DNA of 64,000 bases, taken from assembly GCF_933775445.1 (NCBI RefSeq), contig NC_065875.1, forward strand, positions 13,405,001-13,469,000, read 5' to 3'. A model generated the notes under the pieces. That model had not been told where the DNA came from, did no database searches, and saw only the letters and a list, made by a program, of their open reading frames with translations. Every line of letters begins with the position of its first letter. The first letter of the stretch is position 1. Below are positions 59,010-64,000 of the stretch, in pieces. A program made the translations under genes and the position numbers. Origin of the DNA: Argentina anserina. Taxonomy: Eukaryota; Streptophyta; Magnoliopsida; Rosales; Rosaceae.

Positions 59010-59971
59010 TCAATTTTCACATTCAGTGGATAGAATACTGTAAATCACCTCGTCTATAATTCTTCCTTTCACATTATAATGCTTCCTCAAAACACCTTAC
59101 TTTTGAAATCCAGCCTTCTCCAGAACCCTTTGTGATCCCACATTGTCCACATCAAAGAGACCTTCCAGTCTCTCAAAATGTGGCCACTCCTTGAAAATAA
59201 TATCAACCACCATCTTCACTGCCCTTGTAACAATCCCTTTGCCCCATAACTTGGACCCCAAGGCATAGCCGATTTCAGCTCAACACCGATCATTACCTGA
59301 ATTCGGGTTCACTAGAATGACACCAACTTACCTGCCATCAAGACAAATTTCCCTAAACCAGGGGTAAGGAAGGATCTTTTCCTTGATGTGGTTGAGCCCC
59401 TCTTCTTTGCTAGCATAAGGTGAAAGATTTATTTGGACTTGTACACAAATTACATGATTTGAGGATTGAATAATTGATCAAATAATATTTAAGCAATTGG
59501 AGTTGAATGAGGAATGTATATTCAGCAATATCTTGTAATCATATAAACAAGATATTCAATAAGAATCTAATTAGATTTATGATATGATACTCATGTTCCA
59601 TAAGGAAACTATCTAGGATTCAATTAGGACTCTTTAATGGGCAATGCACTAATTGAATCACTATATATACATGAGTCTATGGTCCATGTGCTCATTACGT
59701 TAAGCATATAGATATTATCCCATACAAGAGCTTTTTAGGAGAGTCACAAAAGATCATACTCGATGGTCATATCAGTGAACGTTGCAGGTTACCTCTAAAC
59801 CTTGTTTAAGAACCTTTGTTGATTAACAATATATATGTGTTTGTATTTACAGTACATATTTTCATAAGGCTCCCAAGTGCATAAACGAGCCACTTTCTCC
59901 TCTGTGCCCCAAACCATGAAATCATCAATGTCAGAAAGACTCATCAGCCTAAGGCTGATTCTGGACTCCAT
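59010..59971 (-). pseudogene. GNAT acetyltransferase pseudogene (copy of the 43.6-kb gene) carrying a solo LTR
   Basis: On the minus strand from ATG 59971 it reads MESRISLRLMSLSDIDDFMV. It lacks about eight residues found after the start of the intact copy. A 444-bp solo LTR sits after CTWEPY. Downstream the sequence follows the intact gene through GYALGSKLWGKGIVTRAVKM and NVGSQRVLEKAGF to the same C-terminal ECEN. Three in-frame stops are visible: TAA replacing the residue after LDGR, TGA in place of Arg after DRC, and TAA after GFQK. Clearly dead. Confidence 0.93.
59421..59864. mobile_element. Solo LTR, 444 bp, with perfect 5-bp target duplication
   Basis: Starts TGAAAGATTT and ends TATTTTCA; the direct duplication TAAGG lies at 59416-59420 and 59865-59869. 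TATATATACATGAG in the middle looks like a promoter TATA region (plus orientation likely). Removing it restores continuity with the intact GNAT copy. The length suggests a copia-type LTR; no internal sequence remains. Confidence 0.9.
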
Positions 59972-61002
59972 GTATTATTATCACAATGATTGATTAGAAT
60001 ACTACACCTTTCTTACTGGTAACCAAATTGTGACTATATTTGTGATAATATATGCAGCAAGAGAAGACTGAGATTGGAGCATAAGAAATTCCCAAGAAAT
60101 GAGGTGTATGAAAGTGACGGAGTAGGGTGACCGTGGTGTAGACGTGTAGTTGCCTTGGTCAATTACTTGTACTCCAAGAGTAGTCAGCAAAAAAAGATTA
60201 TCTATGGCCGCCTTGTTTTACTGGTGCAATACTGGGCAGCTTCCTTGGTTCTCTGTTGAAAAAGACGTGCATTTACAAATGAAGAATCCAAAATCTATGA
60301 TGCTGAGTTGCTGAACTCGATATATTATAGTTTGGCAGTCACCATCTAATACCAAAGCCTTGAAGTTAAAGCTATCCCTCGATGCTTTGTTTTGTAGTTT
60401 CTCCGTTTCTTTTGTCATTAAAAAACAAAAAAGCTTTGAAGCATCCATGGTAGCTAGGAATGAATGAAGAAATATGAGAAGTAAGCTTTAGTACAAGCTG
60501 TTAAGCTCTGTATCAACATCCTCTTCCTCTCAAGTCATATTCTCCTTAACTTCTAGCTCCTAATCTTTTCCTTAAACACATTCTCCTAGCCTAGCTATTT
60601 AGTTTTCGGAATTTTCTTAGGTACACATTAGAATATGGTACCCACATTTACAAATATGACTACAAATTTGTCATCATTATAGTAAAATAAATAATTATTT
60701 AAGTAATTATAGTTATACTATAGTTATACTTTAGTTACAATATTTTACAAGTTTTTAAACAAATTGTTGTAATGATGGTAATTTTGTTCAAATATGTGTA
60801 AATGCATAAAATAAATGTGATAATTTTGTTGTAAATGTCGTAATTTAGTTTAATGAAATTGTTGTCAATATGATAATTTTGTTCAATCAGTTGTAAATGT
60901 TTGTATGGTATACATCCTCGTACCATAGACGACCTCATACAATACTAAGCTCCGATACCGAGTTGCACAAAAAATTATTGAAGTATAGGTATATTAGACT
61001 AA
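59972..61002. other. Upstream part of the duplicated GNAT locus, then AT-rich DNA
   Basis: 59972-60560 aligns with 44170-44560 plus 46082-46300 around the intact gene. From about 60600 to 60900 imperfect short repeats around TGATAATTTTGTT and TTGTAAATG occur. No gene. Confidence 0.6.
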
Positions 61003-61372
61003 TTGGTAATATACTTGAGAAAAGTCCTCATATCAATTTCATATCATAAATTTACTATCACTCTTGCTGCCGTAAATCATCTCGTCCATCTTTCACTTTC
61101 CGACTCCTTAAGAACCTCAATAACCCAGCATCTTATCCCTTTACACCATTTTTCACGGTACACCTCATTTGTTGTCGAGCCGGTTCGTATCCTGGATAGA
61201 TCCACAAAGAAGCTTCGGAGGAGAGAAGTTGAACTAGTCAAGGTGTTGTGGAGTCACCATGATGAGGGTGATGCATCTTGGGAACTAGAGTCAGACATGA
61301 TGACCAGTTATCCACAGTTGTTTGTTGAGTGAGCTTAAATTTCGGGACGAAATTCCTTTAAGGGGGGTAGAT
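61003..61372 (+). pseudogene. Ty3/gypsy chromovirus pol 3' end with chromodomain
   Basis: The final coding stretch reads VEPVRILDRSTKKLRRREVE, then LVKVLWSHHDEGDASWELES and MMTSYPQLF. This is the C-terminal end of a chromovirus integrase with its chromodomain (VKVLW...EATWE-type core). The open frame upstream (61003-61160) is weakly conserved. The stop is at 61330, followed by GGGACGAAATTCC and a purine tract AAGGGGGGTAGA just before the LTR. Confidence 0.85.
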
Positions 61373-62824
61373 TGTAATAACCCTAAATTTCAAACATTTT
61401 AGTTTGATTGAATTCTATAAAATTTCGAATTTTAATTAGAATGAATGTGTTTGGTGGCGACGTTATTAAACGAGAAACGGAAACGTTCTCGGAACGTTTG
61501 AATTGAAAAACGTTACATTTCCGTAACGTTTATATCGACTTTTATTCTGTCGATCGTTTGCGAAAACTTCCTTCACGAAAGTTGTAGAACTCGTCAATAT
61601 AAGTTCGTGGATATGTGACGCGTTCGAATCAGACGTCGTACGAAAAAGTTATTAACGACGGAAGTTAGTTTCCGATCTGAAAAAGGGTATAAAAGGAAAA
61701 ATTTAAGGGTTAGGGTTTCCATTTTCGGAAACCCTTCACCCCTTTTCCCTTTTCCCTTTTCTCTCTCTCCCCTCGCGATTCTCTCCCTCCCCGAGCTCTC
61801 TCTCTCTCTCTCTCACTCACTGTCCTCGCCGGCGATCTCCATTGCCGTTCGGCCGTGGTCTCCACTGCCTAGCACAGGAGCACCGCACAGCTCATCTCTG
61901 CAGACCCCGAGGTCGACGCATCTCCTCGCGATTGTTGTGAGCCTCCGCGCTCCAACCCGAGGCCGCAACCATCGCGCCACCATCGAGCACCATTTCGGCG
62001 ACGCAAGGGCACGGGGGAGAGCTCCACGACGCCGACCCTCACCCTTAGAACCCTCCGCTATCGACCCAGGGGCACCCAAGTCCTCCCCAAGGAATCGAAG
62101 CTTCACCGACGATCCGAGCTTCGTCAAATCGGAGGTTTTAGCTGCATTTAAGGTACGAATTATTGTAATTGATGGATGGATTGTAATTGTTGATGAATTT
62201 TGGGATCGAATTGAGGAGATCGGAGGTGTGTGAGGAGGAGGGGATACCGCCGCCTAAAGGCGGCGCGTGGGGGTGCGTGGGGTAGTTTAGGAGGGGTCTG
62301 TGGCTGGGGGAAGGAAGAGGAGGAGGAGGAGGAGAGATTGGGCATGGTGGTGACATCACACGCGCCGGTTTTGGCTCGGCGCGTGGGCCCCACGCGCGGC
62401 CTGCCGGAGGTGGCGCATGTACCCCACGCGCCGCCACATGCGGCGGTGTGACAGTGTTTCCGATAGGGGTATTTTGGTAATTTACTGAAATGTAAATGTA
62501 AATTTTATTTACTACGGTAAATGTAATTAAATTTTACCTACGGTAAATGTAAATATAAATTACTTTCAGTAAATGTAAAAAGTAATTTGTAAAAGGGTAA
62601 TTTAGTAAATTTTATTTACTGAGTTTGTATTTACATTTAAACGGTACGTATAAACCAAACGGTACTGAGTTTGGTTTGTAATAATTGGTTTTCAGAGTTG
62701 TATTGAGAACTCAGTGATGATCCGCTGTGCACGTTAAATGATTTCGATTTCATTGAGATTGTTTTGGTGTTCTAACGACTTTGAAATTTTGAGTTTTTAG
62801 GCTTGAAATTTTGGGGTCGTTACA
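61373..62824 (+). mobile_element. Ty3/gypsy LTR, 1452 bp
   Basis: Starts TGTAATAACCCTAAATTT and ends GGGTCGTTACA, so TGTAA and TTACA form the short terminal inverted repeat. Preceded by a polypurine tract and followed by a primer binding site. GTATAAAAGGAAAAATT at about 61690 is a probable TATA region. The next 150 bp are CT-rich and then strongly GC-rich. It is related to the 2.6-kb solo LTR at 13885-16484 (opposite strand), which has an additional block in its 3' half. Confidence 0.88.
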
Positions 62825-64000
62825 GTTGGTATCAGAGCCTAAGTGTGTATTTGGCGATTATCAATATCATCCGGGAGCGATGATCCGACTGCAGGCGGGC
62901 ACCCATCACATGCTCCTCGGTATTGATATGTCGTCGGGTACGCGAGAGTGTTAGGAGCCATACCTTATGGTTTGGTCTTGTGGTGAGTATTGTGACGATA
63001 CTCCGATGATTCACCTTCTTCTGAAATTTCATGATTGATATTTGTTGAATCTATTGTGTCGAATTCGAGACTTCACATGTATGACTGAGTGTTAATTGTT
63101 GAATGGTGATGAATTTGGAAAAAGGGCCGTGAACAGGGCCGAGGACGGACGAGAGGTCGCGGCCGAGGTAGGGTTGCAGGCCGAGTCCGCAATGTGGAGA
63201 ACCTTTACGAGGAGGCTGCCCCACGGGCAGAACAGGTTGACCCTGCTGCTGTCGTTAGAGACGACGATAGTCGTGTGTTAAGTTGATCAAAGACTTTAAT
63301 AGTCTGTCAGCGCCATTATTTTGTGGAGGCTTGGATCATGTGGTAGCGGACCACTAGATCGAGAACATTGGAATCTACTTTGAGATGATTGAGTACTTTG
63401 AGAAAGAGAAGAAGATGATATCAACACTCTTTTATTAGTGATAGTTCGGTAGAGGAGATGGTAGGATTGACTCCTACATCTATGAGAAACTCTTTATGTG
63501 TCACTTCGCATTTGGAGTGTTCCTCGAATTGGAGAAAATGAAAGGCTTGTCCTATTGTGATTGGAAGTGGAGAGTTCTCTACTTATTTGATCGTGATTCC
63601 GGATCACACCTATGATATGATCATAGGAATTGATTGGTTGAGTCCGCAGTACGCGGTGATTGATTGTTTTGACATGGTGGATTCCTTCGTAGACCCAGGA
63701 AACCAGAGTTTCGTATCTTTGACTCGAGGCGGATAATGCCATGAGAGCTTGAGTCATGGCATATGTCGAATATGTGGATCTGAAGTAGCTATCACAGACA
63801 TCGTTGTGATATCAGAGTAAAGCGAGACGTTTCAGGAGATACTGTGTTATAGCCCCTATAACGAAGACGCCGTATGGATGGGGCAAATGAATTCAAAGAC
63901 TTAATGACTGGTGCGATCAGCTTAGAGATGCTACAATACTCTCTGAGTTTGACATGCGATCCAGATGCTGGAATGCTAACAGGTTTGAGTATATAGTTTC
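62825..64000 (+). mobile_element. Gypsy internal region 5' part: primer site, gag and protease remnants
   Basis: TTGGTATCAGAGCCT (62826) is an initiator-Met tRNA primer site two bases after the LTR. Gag traces follow: an Arg/Gly-rich start (GRGRTRGRGRGRV near 63150) and SAPLFCGGLDHVVADH near 63310. At about 63600-63720 an aspartic protease region is read (YDMIIGIDWLSPQYAVIDCF), much closer to gag than normal, so a large part of gag is deleted. Frameshifts and stops are present throughout. The element leaves the window at the right edge. Confidence 0.8.

Noticed and set aside
61813..62451. ORFs on both strands in GC-rich DNA
   Set aside because: Inside the gypsy LTR; no conserved domain and the frames are not kept in the related LTR.
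62826..62840. tRNA-like sequence TTGGTATCAGAGCC
   Set aside because: It is the primer binding site of the retrotransposon, not a tRNA gene; no cloverleaf surrounds it.

Overview
This is nuclear DNA of a flowering plant. Its protein-coding genes have spliced introns and closely resemble Arabidopsis proteins (20S proteasome subunit PBD, RNA helicase SDE3, CDC73/parafibromin, GPI-anchored lipid transfer proteins, a SIAMESE-RELATED inhibitor). The rest is mostly nested plant transposons. The gene set fits a eudicot, probably a rosid. Rosaceae is a guess from general resemblance and cannot be proven from this window.

Layout. 1-3.9 kb: a vicilin seed-storage pseudogene between two Ty1/copia remnants. 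4.0-6.5 kb: an unidentified ORF and a two-exon gene for a secreted cysteine-rich (defensin-like) peptide. 7.65-17.8 kb: a transposon graveyard. It holds a truncated hAT-like element built of ~503-bp modules with a small hAT element inside it, then a decayed copia element carrying a 2.6-kb solo gypsy LTR, then a 459-bp hAT-like element. 19.1-28.4 kb: two intact genes on the + strand, the proteasome beta subunit and SDE3. 28.7-35.1 kb: a lipid-transfer-protein cluster with one pseudogene split by a hAT element and two intact, divergently transcribed GPI-anchored members. A small SIAMESE-related gene and a second copy of the 8.3-kb hAT element also lie here. 36.1-39.2 kb: a complete 3.08-kb hAT-like element filled with five tandem ~503-bp palindromic modules. 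39.5-41.0 kb: intact CDC73. 41.7-42.4 kb: another hAT element. 43.6-44.2 kb: an intact GNAT acetyltransferase. 46.55-52.0 kb: a structurally complete but mutated copia element with a matching target-site duplication. 53.8-58.4 kb: a MULE (MuDR) DNA transposon. 59.0-60.6 kb: a second, dead copy of the GNAT locus carrying a 444-bp solo LTR. 61.0-64.0 kb: gypsy chromovirus sequence in the unusual order internal 3' end, LTR, internal 5' start.

The host genes do not form a pathway. PBD acts in protein turnover, SDE3 in RNA silencing, CDC73 in the Paf1 transcription complex, the SIAMESE-related protein in cell-cycle control, and the lipid transfer proteins at the cell surface. The main biology of the window is repeated transposon insertion, gene duplication and decay. 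Eight insertions can be bounded to the base by target-site duplications: hAT-type at 8311, 17339, 28928, 30330, 36099 and 41707; copia at 46554; solo LTR at 59421. The solo LTR at 13885 and the MULE at 53784 have near-matching duplications.
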